From Flavobacterium lipolyticum (lineage in GTDB: Bacteria > Bacteroidota > Bacteroidia > Flavobacteriales > Flavobacteriaceae): DNA of 64,000 nucleotides. The notes under the pieces were generated by a model. It was not told where the DNA came from, did not search any database, and saw only the letters and a program-made list of their open reading frames with translations. Each line of letters begins with the position of its first letter. Position 1 is the stretch's first letter. The stretch lies in NCBI RefSeq assembly GCF_020905335.1, contig NZ_JAJJMN010000002.1, positions 62,001 through 126,000 of the forward strand, written 5' to 3'. Positions 36,427 through 45,149 of this stretch are shown here, in pieces. The position numbers and the translations under genes were made by a program.

Positions 36427-37419
36427 TTGAAGAAATTATTAGAAGTATTAAAAAAAGCAGGTTTCGACGGTTTCCTGTTCATGATAGCCACCATGATTCT
36501 GATGGCTTATTTTTTGCCACATCCAGGTATGGTCAAAGAACCTGTTTCGCTGGAGGAGATTGCCAATGCAGGCGTTTCCTTGATTTTCTTGTTTTATGGT
36601 ATGCGACTGAGTGTTGAGAAACTAAAAGCAGGACTTTCCAATTGGAAAATGCACATTGTCGTTCAGTTGACAACTTTTTTATTTTTTCCGCTCATCGTTT
36701 TGGCATTTCGCCCGTTGTTTGTCAATAACGGCTTCGAGCTGCTTTGGCTGGGTGTATTTTTTCTGGCAGCTTTACCATCTACAGTATCCTCTTCGGTAGT
36801 CATGGTTTCCATCGCCAAGGGAAACATTCCCGCAGCCATTTTCAATGCGAGTATTTCCAGTTTGATCGGAGTAGTGGTTACGCCGCTTTGGGTTGGGCTG
36901 TTTATAGCTTCTGCGACAGGCGATTTTGATGTTACTCAAATCGTCATAAAGTTGATTCTGCAAGTCTTGCTGCCTGTTATCATCGGCATATGCCTCAATT
37001 CCCGTTTCGGCGCCATTGCCGAAAAATACAAGAAACAGCTCAAATATTTTGATCAGTCAGTTATTCTAACGATTATTTACACATCGTTTTGCAAGTCATT
37101 TTCCGAACATCTTTTTGAAGGCTTCACCGCCCTTGAACTTGCTGGACTCGCTGCAGGGATGATGGCGTTGTTTTTTGTCGTATTCTTTTGTGTTGGACTA
37201 CTCAGCCGTCTGCTTGGTTTTTCAGATGAAGACCGTATTACTGTTTTATTCTGCGGGTCAAAAAAGTCATTGGTACACGGCACCGTTATGTCAAAAGTAC
37301 TTTTTCAGCACAGTACCATCACCGGCATCGTATTGCTGCCGCTCATGCTTTACCATGCTTTGCAATTGATTGCCGCCAGTATCATCGCTCAGGGTATGGC
37401 TCGACGAAAAGAAGTATAA
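36427..37419 (+). CDS. Bile acid:sodium symporter family transporter (SBF-like)
   Basis: 330 residues with nine or ten membrane helices. The sequence GFDGFLFMIATMILMAYFLPHPG at the start and the late DRITVLFCGSKKSLVHGTVMSK segment are typical of SBF-like (SLC10A7/YfeH-type) carriers. The best start is TTG 36427, since an in-frame TAA lies just upstream (36418) and the family start MKKLLxxLKKxGFD fits; the next ATG (36481) would remove part of the first helix. The substrate is unknown. Its place after mesXD suggests transport of an organic anion linked to sulfur or methyl metabolism, but this is inference. Confidence 0.85.
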   Translation: MKKLLEVLKKAGFDGFLFMIATMILMAYFLPHPGMVKEPVSLEEIANAGVSLIFLFYGMRLSVEKLKAGLSNWKMHIVVQLTTFLFFPLIVLAFRPLFVNNGFELLWLGVFFLAALPSTVSSSVVMVSIAKGNIPAAIFNASISSLIGVVVTPLWVGLFIASATGDFDVTQIVIKLILQVLLPVIIGICLNSRFGAIAEKYKKQLKYFDQSVILTIIYTSFCKSFSEHLFEGFTALELAGLAAGMMALFFVVFFCVGLLSRLLGFSDEDRITVLFCGSKKSLVHGTVMSKVLFQHSTITGIVLLPLMLYHALQLIAASIIAQGMARRKEV

Positions 37420-37436
37420 TGTTTATTTATGGTGTG

Positions 37437-37463
37437 GCCCTTTATCTTTTTTCGATAGAGGGC
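37437..37463 (+). terminator. Hairpin after the SBF-like transporter gene
   Basis: GCCCTTTATC pairs with GATAGAGGGC (one G-U) around a short T-rich loop. No T run follows, so its strength is doubtful. Confidence 0.4.
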
Positions 37464-37649
37464 ACCAAGGATAACGATTCCTGCGATAAAATAGTGTGTT
37501 TTAGATTTTTATACTGTTAAAACAAGTTTTTCAGTATGTTATGTTTTTAACTTCTATGAAATAAGATTTTGGTGTTGTTTTTGGTTACATTTGAAGAATT
37601 TTATTCTGATTTAAGAATAAATTAAAACCTGTTTAAAATAAAATATTCT

Positions 37650-38102
37650 ATGGAACAAATAGACGATATTGATCTTCAGTTATTAAATATACTACACGAT
37701 AATTCTAAATACACTGTAAAAGAGCTTGCTAAAATGGTAAATCTTTCGCCATCGCCTGTTTTTGAGCGGATTAAAAGATTGGAAAACAGCGGATATATTA
37801 AAAAATATATTGCCCTGCTTGATGCAGAAAAATTAAATAGAGGTTTCATTGTTTTTTGTAATATCAAACTTAAACAGCACGATCGTAATATCGGCCATCA
37901 ATTTGTTAGTGATATTATGAAAATAGAAGAAGTTGTGGAATGTTACAATATTTCAGGAGATTACGATTTTTTAATGAAAGTTTCTGCCAAAGATATGAAG
38001 CATTATCAGGATTTTGTGTTTAATAAATTAGGATCAGTTGAAAGTATCGGAAGTACCCAAAGTACCTTTGTTATGTCGGAGATAAAAAATATGTATGGAT
38101 AG
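37650..38102 (+). CDS. Lrp/AsnC-family transcriptional regulator
   Basis: 150 residues. Winged helix at ~1-60 (IDDIDLQLLNILHDNSKYTVKELAKMVNLSPSPVFERIKRLENSGYI) and an AsnC ligand-binding domain after it (EEVVECYNISGDYDFLMKV). Such proteins form octamers that sense amino acids. It converges on an FAD amino-acid-oxidase-type gene and may regulate that gene or others in amino-acid metabolism. Confidence 0.92.
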   Translation: MEQIDDIDLQLLNILHDNSKYTVKELAKMVNLSPSPVFERIKRLENSGYIKKYIALLDAEKLNRGFIVFCNIKLKQHDRNIGHQFVSDIMKIEEVVECYNISGDYDFLMKVSAKDMKHYQDFVFNKLGSVESIGSTQSTFVMSEIKNMYG

Positions 38103-38131
38103 TTCCGCGATGGCTTATTTATTTGAAATTC

Positions 38132-38150
38132 GCCTTAGCTTTTGTGACAG
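38132..38150. repeat. Dispersed intergenic repeat, partial copy
   Basis: GCCTTAGCTTTTGTGACAG matches the left half of the repeat at 33068-33106 and 47532-47569. Confidence 0.6.
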
Positions 38151-38261
38151 AAAATGTATTAAGTCCATTATGTTTAAATTTGATTTAATTCTTTCGTTAT
38201 TGTAATACAATATTTATCTGTTTTTTTTAGTTGTTGTACTGATAATTTCGAATCAAACAGT

Positions 38262-38299
38262 ATAATAAAAAAACGACGCAGAATACCTTCCGCGTCGTT
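38262..38299 (-). terminator. Terminator of the amino-acid oxidase gene
   Basis: AACGACGC (38272-38279) pairs with GCGTCGTT (38292-38299); on the minus strand a T run follows. It lies just past the stop of the 38323-40218 gene. Confidence 0.8.
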
Positions 38300-38322
38300 C
38301 CATTCATTTCTATTTAATTGAT

Positions 38323-40218
38323 TTAGATACCTTCCACCATCAAACGAGTGTCTGGTAAATTTTTCAATGGCTGTATTTTAATCTCTGGTTTTGCCATTCT
38401 CGAAATTGCATTTAATGCAGCTGCAATAGCGCCTTCTTGCCAACCGGGAAGGGAGGAAATTTGATCACCAACAATAAAAAAGTTAGCATTGCTCGCATTT
38501 TTTGTGTTCGGATCTATAATTCCGGACCCTTGTGCAATAGCGTTAAATTGTTTCGTTGAGTAGTTCGCATCTCCAACGGCTTGCCAATATGCCCAGCCAC
38601 CCTTGATATTTGGCATATTTTGCCAAGCTATGGCAACGCCTTCTTCCAGGCCTTCGGCAAATTTATTACCGAATTTACTGGCATCATTTCGTGCTTTGGT
38701 AAGTCGCTCATTAACGGGTAATTTTCCCCAATCGTGTGCTACTTTATCAAAATTATAAGCGCCTGTGAGCACGCCTTTTTCGTCTTGATACGCTGTAGAT
38801 GGATACCAAATTTGTTGAATTTCATTGTCTGTCCAAGAGATTCCTCCAAAAATAGGTACAACTCCTACTTCGGATTTTTCAACTGCCATTGTCTTGAGAT
38901 TTATTGGGCTTCCTTGCCATAAAGATCGATTTGCCTGCCAGCCCACTTTGGAGGTACAGGCTAAAAAACGCGGAACGTATCCGTCTTCTCGCGGTTCATA
39001 ACCTGGAGCTTGTGTTGGTTCAAATTGTGCCACAAAAACGGCTTCTAATGCATCTTTAAATTCAGGTTCAAGTCCCGAATTTAGGAGATCAGAGTCTAGA
39101 ATGTTTTTCAAAAAAGGCATCGCGAGGTTGCAAACACAATAATCAGCTTCGTAATAGATCGGTTCTTCTGTTCCAACTTGTCCAACCGAAATGATGTACT
39201 TCTCTTTAGTTGAGTCCCATTTTATTTTTTTTACAGGACTATTCAAAAGAATATTTCCTCCCAAAGCTGCCACTTGTTGAGCAAAAGCGTGTTGCACCTG
39301 ATCCATTCCTCCAACGGGTTGAAATAAAGTAGGTTGCCAAAGAAAATCTGTAGGCTGATAGAATTTTGTACCTTCCCAAAATTTTGATTCGAGCAATTTA
39401 TCAAAACTCAAAACATCGGCTACAATTCCAGCCGCAACACCAGGTAAAACTTCATATCCAGCGCGTGTTTTTCCATCCTCGAAGCCGGGTGATCCAGCCG
39501 TTGCACTATAGGTTCCATCTGCATCAAGCTCTCCGAAACTGATCATCAAACTTTGTAATTCTTCAACGCGTGTATTAAGATTACTTTCACTAATTCCCAC
39601 TTGTGAATTGCGAAGTAATTCTTCCGCATTTTTGTATACCATGTGCGCCAACCAACCTCTTGTATTATGATCCAAACGACGGTAAACCATAGGTTCACCT
39701 CCAAAACTTTCGTCCTTTTGAACCAAATTAGATTCAGAGTTCATCACATATATTTCAACGTCTACCGAAAAACGTTTTAAGTAAGAAAGGAGTCGTTTGT
39801 GACTGCTTGGAATACGACCAGGACCTGCATTAAGGTAAGGTTCTGAGTCTCCCACCGGGCGTTTAAATCGAACAACTTGAGGTTCTCCAGGTTTCGAATC
39901 GAACAAATCACTGTTTGCATCTTCAATGAGTGTATCCCCTGTGCGTAAGCTCATGCAGCGTCCTCCCGTTTTATGAGATGCTTCCAGAATGGTTACTTTT
40001 GCACCAGACTCCTGAGCGAGTAGTTCATACGCGGTGGTAAGTCCCCCAACGCCAGACCCGATGATTATAACCTCTTTTCCTTCTAGTTGATTTGGACTAA
40101 GTTTAATCGCTTGATTGGTAATCGTGTTTTGCGTTTTTGTTGCTTTAGCCAATGCGGCGAATGCAATTGATCTTGGATTGTTTTTTAAAAATTCCTGACG
40201 ACTTTTGTACTGTCCCAT
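38323..40218 (-). CDS. FAD-dependent amine/L-amino-acid oxidase family protein
   Basis: 631 residues. The dinucleotide-binding motif is IIIGSGVGGLTTAYE (GxGxxG at 54-59), then E-A-S-H-K-T-G-G-R for ribose and flavin contacts. The C-terminal FAD segment is NFFIVGDQISSLPGWQEGAIAAALNAI. The aromatic GGWAYWQ stretch and length resemble bacterial L-amino-acid oxidases rather than small-amine oxidases. The reaction would be oxidative deamination releasing ammonia and peroxide. No Sec signal peptide is evident; the N terminus (SRQEFLKNN) is similar to Tat-exported relatives but lacks a clear twin-arginine signal. It converges with an Lrp/AsnC regulator gene, which suits an amino-acid substrate. Confidence 0.85.
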   Translation of the reverse strand: MGQYKSRQEFLKNNPRSIAFAALAKATKTQNTITNQAIKLSPNQLEGKEVIIIGSGVGGLTTAYELLAQESGAKVTILEASHKTGGRCMSLRTGDTLIEDANSDLFDSKPGEPQVVRFKRPVGDSEPYLNAGPGRIPSSHKRLLSYLKRFSVDVEIYVMNSESNLVQKDESFGGEPMVYRRLDHNTRGWLAHMVYKNAEELLRNSQVGISESNLNTRVEELQSLMISFGELDADGTYSATAGSPGFEDGKTRAGYEVLPGVAAGIVADVLSFDKLLESKFWEGTKFYQPTDFLWQPTLFQPVGGMDQVQHAFAQQVAALGGNILLNSPVKKIKWDSTKEKYIISVGQVGTEEPIYYEADYCVCNLAMPFLKNILDSDLLNSGLEPEFKDALEAVFVAQFEPTQAPGYEPREDGYVPRFLACTSKVGWQANRSLWQGSPINLKTMAVEKSEVGVVPIFGGISWTDNEIQQIWYPSTAYQDEKGVLTGAYNFDKVAHDWGKLPVNERLTKARNDASKFGNKFAEGLEEGVAIAWQNMPNIKGGWAYWQAVGDANYSTKQFNAIAQGSGIIDPNTKNASNANFFIVGDQISSLPGWQEGAIAAALNAISRMAKPEIKIQPLKNLPDTRLMVEGI

Positions 40219-40602
40219 TTTGTATAAATTTTATGTTAAAAAATAAAAAAAATGATTTCTATGGTATTGGTATTTTTTTGGGATAATCTCGAAAACGCTT
40301 TCTAGCTCTAGATTTTATTTTCTGAAATGAAATTAATGATTGAAAATAGAAAAAATGAAAAAGATGTCGTTAGTGAAGGTTTTTCTGTCGTGAAAGGATG
40401 TTTTTTTGTTGTGAATAAAATGGATTTATTCCAATAAAATAAATTGCTTAAGGTTATGGTATGATTGCGGTTTTATAAAGAAGATTAAAATGTAAAAAAG
40501 TAAAGCGTACAATTATTTTGTCAGCCTTTTACTTTTTTTTAATTAGATTTAAAAAGATTTCAAGAAGCTTTTGCTAATTGAATCTGCTTCTAAGTAATAT
40601 CA
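40219..40602. other. Intergenic region upstream of the oxidase gene
   Basis: AT-rich, with no recognisable gene; it must contain the oxidase promoter on the minus strand. It ends at the left inverted repeat of an IS6-like element. Confidence 0.5.
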
Positions 40603-41378
40603 GGTTCTGTTGCATCTAAAGCTAAGTTTTCTCTTTGCCTTTTTTTAATTTTTAAACTGATGAATACGAAAGGTCATTGCTATCCGAAGTCTATTATACT
40701 GCAGGCAGTATAATTTAAGCTTAGGTTTACATTAAGCTATCGGGATCTTGAAGAGATCATGAAAATGCGTGGAGTTCATGTTGATCATGCTACTATTCAG
40801 CGCTGGGTTTATAAGCTGAGACCTATCATTGAGTCAGTGATGAAGAAGAGAAAGGCTAAAGTAGGTACAAGTTGGAGATTGGATGAAATTTATATCAAAG
40901 TAAAAGGTATTTAGTGTTATTAATATCGAGCAGTAGATAAATTGGGCAATACAGTAGACTTACTTGTGACCCGAAAAAGACAGAGAATGAGTGCTCAGTC
41001 ATTTCTAATTAAAGCAATTAGTAACTAACTGCAGGCCGAGAGTAATAAACATTGATAAAAACGGTTCTAATACCGCAGCGATCAAAGTATATAACAAGCG
41101 TTCGTTCTCAAAGATTAAAATCCGGCAGTGTAAATATCTCAACAATATTGTAGAACAGGACCATAGATTTATAAAATTTAGGATACAAAAACGGATTAGG
41201 CTTTAAAGCTTTGAATCGGCAAGACGAACATTGAGCGGAATTGAAGTTGTGCATATGCTGAGGAAGAATCAGATGATTGGACCAAAGACAGCTATGTTTA
41301 AATCATCCTGTAAATTGGCTGATTAACTTTTAGATTACATAAATTCTGATGTTTGATTTTGACAGATGCGACAGAACC
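40603..41378 (+). mobile_element. Dead IS6-family insertion sequence
   Basis: The 776-bp element has terminal inverted repeats GGTTCTGTTGCATCT (40603-40617) and AGATGCGACAGAACC (41364-41378), 14 of 15 matching. Its transposase frame reads KGHCYPKSIILQAVYFKLRFTLSYRDLEEIM... with the IS6-type IQRWVYKLRP and WRLDEIYIKVKG (first catalytic D), then breaks down at a series of stop codons. Flanking 8-bp sequences (TAATATCA and TTTAATTT) do not match, so no target duplication is left. Confidence 0.85.
40668..41320 (+). pseudogene. IS6-family transposase, multiply interrupted
   Basis: Codons from about 40668 encode the N-terminal two-fifths of an IS6-type DDE transposase, including R-D-L-E-E-I-M, QRWVYKLRPIIE and WRLDEIYIKVKG. 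A stop follows at about 40912, and later fragments such as AVDKLGNTVDLLVTRKRQRM remain readable between further stops and shifts. The protein cannot be functional. Confidence 0.85.
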
Positions 41379-41413
41379 TTTAATTTGCCTTAAAACATTA
41401 ATTAAGGGGGAAA

Positions 41414-42316
41414 TTAAAAATAAATATCTGTATGAGGCATCAGCGCTTTAAGTTTACCTATAGTTTCTTTATTCATAGGATTTCCAACTAAAATTAGCGT
41501 TTTAAGCTTTTTCATGTATTGAATTTCGTTGGGCAGATCTTTTAGTTTATTATTGGCTAAATTTACACTTACAGCATTTTTTAACTTCATAATTTTTGGA
41601 GAAATCCAAGATATCGCATTATCACTCAAATTTAGGTATTCTATATTTTGAGATTGAAATAATGTCCCGGGAACTTCTACAATACTGTTTTTTTGTAATT
41701 CAAGGTATTTTAATTTTTTTGGCAATTTCATTTCTCCTAAATCATTAATTTGATTCGAAGAGAGATTTAGGTATTTTAAGTTTTTTATTTTATCCAAACG
41801 TTCTGAAACAGTACTTATCTGATTACTATGGAGGTTTATTTCTTCAAGGGAAGGGATATCTAAAAGAGCTTCCGGAAAAACACTTAAATTATTTGATTCA
41901 AAACTCACCATGCGTAAGTTTTGAAGTTTTGAAATGTTTGAATTTATAGCGGTCAGACTGTTCAGGTTTATCGAAAAAGATTTTAGTTTTTTTAATTCAC
42001 TTATTTCATCCGGAATAAATTTAATACTGTTTTTATTAACATTCAAAATTTCAAGTTGCTTTAGCGAAAATATTGCTTTATCCATTTTCTCCAAATGATT
42101 TCCCATTACATTTAAAAAAAAGAGAGAATCCATTTTTATAATATCCGGAGGAAGGTTGTATAATCCTTTATCTCTGAAGCTCATACTGTATACGGTTTTT
42201 TTACTCAAAAGCGCTGTATCAATATCGGTATAAGTTGGATATTTAACCGGGTCAATTTGTGCTTTAGCATTACAGACCGAAAAAACAATGAGAATAGATA
42301 AAAGTAATTTTTTCAT
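41414..42316 (-). CDS. Secreted leucine-rich-repeat protein
   Basis: 300 residues. Signal peptide to about residue 19 (VCNAKAQ). Most of the protein is leucine-rich repeats of the 22-24-residue bacterial kind, for example LEILNVNKNSIKFIPDEISELKKL, LEEINLHSNQISTVSERLDKIKNL and LKYLNLSSNQINDLG. Such solenoids bind proteins; no enzymatic domain or sorting tail is present. It follows the PhoX-like gene on the same strand, but a strong terminator (42328-42353) lies between them. Confidence 0.85.
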   Translation of the reverse strand: MKKLLLSILIVFSVCNAKAQIDPVKYPTYTDIDTALLSKKTVYSMSFRDKGLYNLPPDIIKMDSLFFLNVMGNHLEKMDKAIFSLKQLEILNVNKNSIKFIPDEISELKKLKSFSINLNSLTAINSNISKLQNLRMVSFESNNLSVFPEALLDIPSLEEINLHSNQISTVSERLDKIKNLKYLNLSSNQINDLGEMKLPKKLKYLELQKNSIVEVPGTLFQSQNIEYLNLSDNAISWISPKIMKLKNAVSVNLANNKLKDLPNEIQYMKKLKTLILVGNPMNKETIGKLKALMPHTDIYF

Positions 42317-42327
42317 AAATATATAAA

Positions 42328-42353
42328 AGCTGCCAACATTTCTATTGGCAGCT
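42328..42353 (-). terminator. Terminator of the PhoX-like gene
   Basis: AGCTGCCAA and TTGGCAGCT form a perfect 9-bp stem with an 8-nt loop; on the minus strand TTTTATAT follows. Confidence 0.8.
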
Positions 42354-42372
42354 AAAAAATAAAATTAAATGT

Positions 42373-45018
42373 TTATTTTTTTAGAAGTTTTACAGTTTTT
42401 TGAAAACCGTCAGCTTCTATATTTAAAATCAACATATTTGAATATTGAAGTTGCGTTGTCAAATCTAATTCCGTAACCAGATTTTGTGAAAAAGCCTTTT
42501 TATACACAATCTGCCCTAACATGTTATAAGCGGTAACTTGCAGGTTGTTAAGGTTGCCAGAAGTAATCTGTACCATACCTGAAGTAGGATTAGGAGTTAC
42601 TATAATCTCATTTTGATTGTGATCAATAATCCCCAATGAATTATCTACCCCTAAATTTTGCTTTAAAGCAATGACGATTGTAGCTGATTTCCCTCTGTAA
42701 TCAATCGTATTTCCTGTAGCATCAACATCCTTATCGATACCTGAGCCAGGATGTTGAATAGAGAAAAATCCGAATTTATGATCTGGTGTAAAAGTAAGAC
42801 CTGTAGGCTCAGATCCAGCTGGCATAGAAGCAAAAAGTTTTACTTTTGGATTTGCCTGAGTATGATCTGGTGCTATGACCCAAATATAATTTTTTCCACC
42901 ATCCTGAAGAACCCAAAGATTTCCTAACTCATCAAAAGTTAAATTATCATTACCATCTCCCCAAGATTCCGTTTTAACTCCATCTGTTGTATGTAAAGTA
43001 TAAACTGTTGATCCTCCACCTACAAAAACTTCCACTTCTGACGCGGTCGTTCCGTTATCTTTCATGCGATAAACTTTGTCTAACCCTTTTGCTGTAAAAT
43101 ATATTTTACCATCCAAAGGACTTATTTCAACATCTTCTATCCCGTTGAATTTCGTTCCTCCTAAAGATTCCGCCAAAGAAGTCGTATTGTTTTGATCTGC
43201 TTGCGTTTTGTTAGGAACCTGAATCCAGGTTGCTGTTGTAGTTACTGGATTTCCATTGGTTATGCCTTGGTCTAATTTCAAAACATATAAATTTCCTGAA
43301 GAAAGGTTATTTGGCGTATCCATGGTGTATTTGTATACCATGTGCGTTCCCCCATCTTCACCATAATAAGCTATAGTTCCGGCATTATTAACCACAACAT
43401 TTTCGTGATTCATGATTCCCATTTGCCAAAGTTTTCCTTTTGTTCCATTAGCATTTTTAGAAGAAACCTGAGCTGTAACCGGATCAATTTCTACCAACCA
43501 GCCATAATCTTTATAACCATCACCATTTGTGTCATTGCCTGCTACAGATTCCTCTGCAGTGACGATAGTTCCCCAAGGTGTAACTCCTCCGGAACAGTTT
43601 CTGATCGTTTGCACCAAACTCGCGGATGAAAAATCTACCGCTCTTGATTTTGTTAATTGCCAAAGTTTTGTTGTTGCATTGTAATTAATTTCTGCCATTG
43701 TAACTCCACCCGGATTTGTTTCGTGGTTTACCGAAAGATAGCCATCTGTACTGCTAGATACACCATTTGTTTTTTTAGCTACATAACCAGTAAAGTCATT
43801 TAGGCCTCCTACAAATCCTCCACCTTCAGTGTAATTGTCCCCTTCTTTAAGAATCAATTGGTATTTGTGCTGTTTAGGAATAATTAATTTAGGCGTTTGT
43901 ACTGTAGGCACAATAGAGGTAAAACAGCTAATATGATTTCCGTCGTTGCAAGAGGTATCAGGAGGTATAACTACTGGTGGAACTGCTTTTTTAAGATAGG
44001 CATCCATTCTTAAATCAGAACTGCTTGCACTTCTGTTATGTAGTTCAATCGAAATTCTGTTAACTCCTTGTACAAAATTAGTTTTTGGAATAGAGAAAAT
44101 ATTATAAATGCTTTCATTTGCTCCATCGACTGTTGTAGTTGAAAAAGTATCGTACAGAATTGCGCCCGCTGGCATATTATCTCTTACTATCTCAACGCCA
44201 TTCAAAAAGACAATAATTCCGTCATCTCTCATTACTCCGAGCTCCATAGTGGCACTCAAATCTGATAAATTAACGGTAAAATCTTTAGTGAAATATGCTG
44301 CATTTAAAGGTTTTGCGATCGTAGTTGTCACAGGATCCCCATATCCTAATGGCCCATTTCCTGATTTCCAGGCTGAAATATCAAAACCGGGATTTTTCCA
44401 TTGGTCAGCTAACTGTACACCATTGTCATTAAAACGCCATGGTGATTCTTTTTCAAAACCATTATCAGGAACTGTTTTAAGGTAGGCATCCACTCTTAAA
44501 TCAGAACTGCTTGCTCCTCGGTTGTGTAGTTCAATCGAAATTCGGTTAACTCCCTGTACAAACTTTGATTTTGGAATGGAGAAAATATTATAAATACTTT
44601 CATTCGCCCCATCGACTGTTGTACTTGAAGGGGTATTATAGTCAATGCTACCTGCAGGCATATTATCTCTTACTACCTCGACACCATTCAAAAAGACAAT
44701 AATTCCGTCATCTCTCATTACTCCGAGCTCCATAGTGGCACTCAAATCGGATAAATTAACGGTAAAATCTTTAGTGAAATAAGCTGCATTTAAAGGCTTT
44801 GTGATTGTAGTTGTCACAGGATCTCCATATCCTAATGGTCCATTTCCTGATTTCCAGGCCGAGATATCAAAATCGGTATTCTTCCATTGATCGGCTAACT
44901 GTACACCTTTGTCATTATAGCTCCATGATGAACCTTTATCAAAAACTGTAGTCTGAGCCTGAATTACCGAATTCGTTATTAATAAAAGAGCTGCAATTGA
45001 AAGTAATTTTTTTTTCAC
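42373..45018 (-). CDS. Secreted PhoX-like (DUF839) protein with duplicated domain and T9SS tail
   Basis: 881 residues. Signal peptide to ~21. Residues ~22-185 and ~186-350 are two nearly identical copies of a beta-sandwich domain (both contain GNGPLGYGDPVTTTI and MELGVMRDDGIIVFLNGVE). Residues ~365-795 resemble the PhoX/DUF839 propeller (GYLSVNHETNPGGV, GGVTPWGTIVTAEE, GEDGGTHMVYKYT), the fold of calcium/iron-dependent alkaline phosphatases. The last ~70 residues (NPTSGMVQITSG to QKTVKLLKK) form a type A sorting tail for type IX secretion. It is probably a surface or released phosphatase. A cytochrome c peroxidase gene lies 131 bp upstream on the same strand. Confidence 0.88.
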   Translation of the reverse strand: MKKKLLSIAALLLITNSVIQAQTTVFDKGSSWSYNDKGVQLADQWKNTDFDISAWKSGNGPLGYGDPVTTTITKPLNAAYFTKDFTVNLSDLSATMELGVMRDDGIIVFLNGVEVVRDNMPAGSIDYNTPSSTTVDGANESIYNIFSIPKSKFVQGVNRISIELHNRGASSSDLRVDAYLKTVPDNGFEKESPWRFNDNGVQLADQWKNPGFDISAWKSGNGPLGYGDPVTTTIAKPLNAAYFTKDFTVNLSDLSATMELGVMRDDGIIVFLNGVEIVRDNMPAGAILYDTFSTTTVDGANESIYNIFSIPKTNFVQGVNRISIELHNRSASSSDLRMDAYLKKAVPPVVIPPDTSCNDGNHISCFTSIVPTVQTPKLIIPKQHKYQLILKEGDNYTEGGGFVGGLNDFTGYVAKKTNGVSSSTDGYLSVNHETNPGGVTMAEINYNATTKLWQLTKSRAVDFSSASLVQTIRNCSGGVTPWGTIVTAEESVAGNDTNGDGYKDYGWLVEIDPVTAQVSSKNANGTKGKLWQMGIMNHENVVVNNAGTIAYYGEDGGTHMVYKYTMDTPNNLSSGNLYVLKLDQGITNGNPVTTTATWIQVPNKTQADQNNTTSLAESLGGTKFNGIEDVEISPLDGKIYFTAKGLDKVYRMKDNGTTASEVEVFVGGGSTVYTLHTTDGVKTESWGDGNDNLTFDELGNLWVLQDGGKNYIWVIAPDHTQANPKVKLFASMPAGSEPTGLTFTPDHKFGFFSIQHPGSGIDKDVDATGNTIDYRGKSATIVIALKQNLGVDNSLGIIDHNQNEIIVTPNPTSGMVQITSGNLNNLQVTAYNMLGQIVYKKAFSQNLVTELDLTTQLQYSNMLILNIEADGFQKTVKLLKK
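43979..44950 (-). repeat. Tandem duplication, about 490 bp, inside the PhoX-like gene
   Basis: 44469-44950 (first copy in the protein) and 43979-44455 (second) are very similar at DNA level, with long identical runs, including the segment encoding MRDDGIIVFLNGVE. High silent-site similarity points to a recent duplication or gene conversion. Confidence 0.85.
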
Positions 45019-45149
45019 GGTATATAGTATGTTTTGTTATACTGTGCTAAGTTATTTTTCTGTTCCGAGCTTTGTATTACGCTTACTTTAAATAAACACA
45101 TTAATAAGTTAGCAAATCTTAAGGTTAATGTTAACAGATTAATGTTAAG

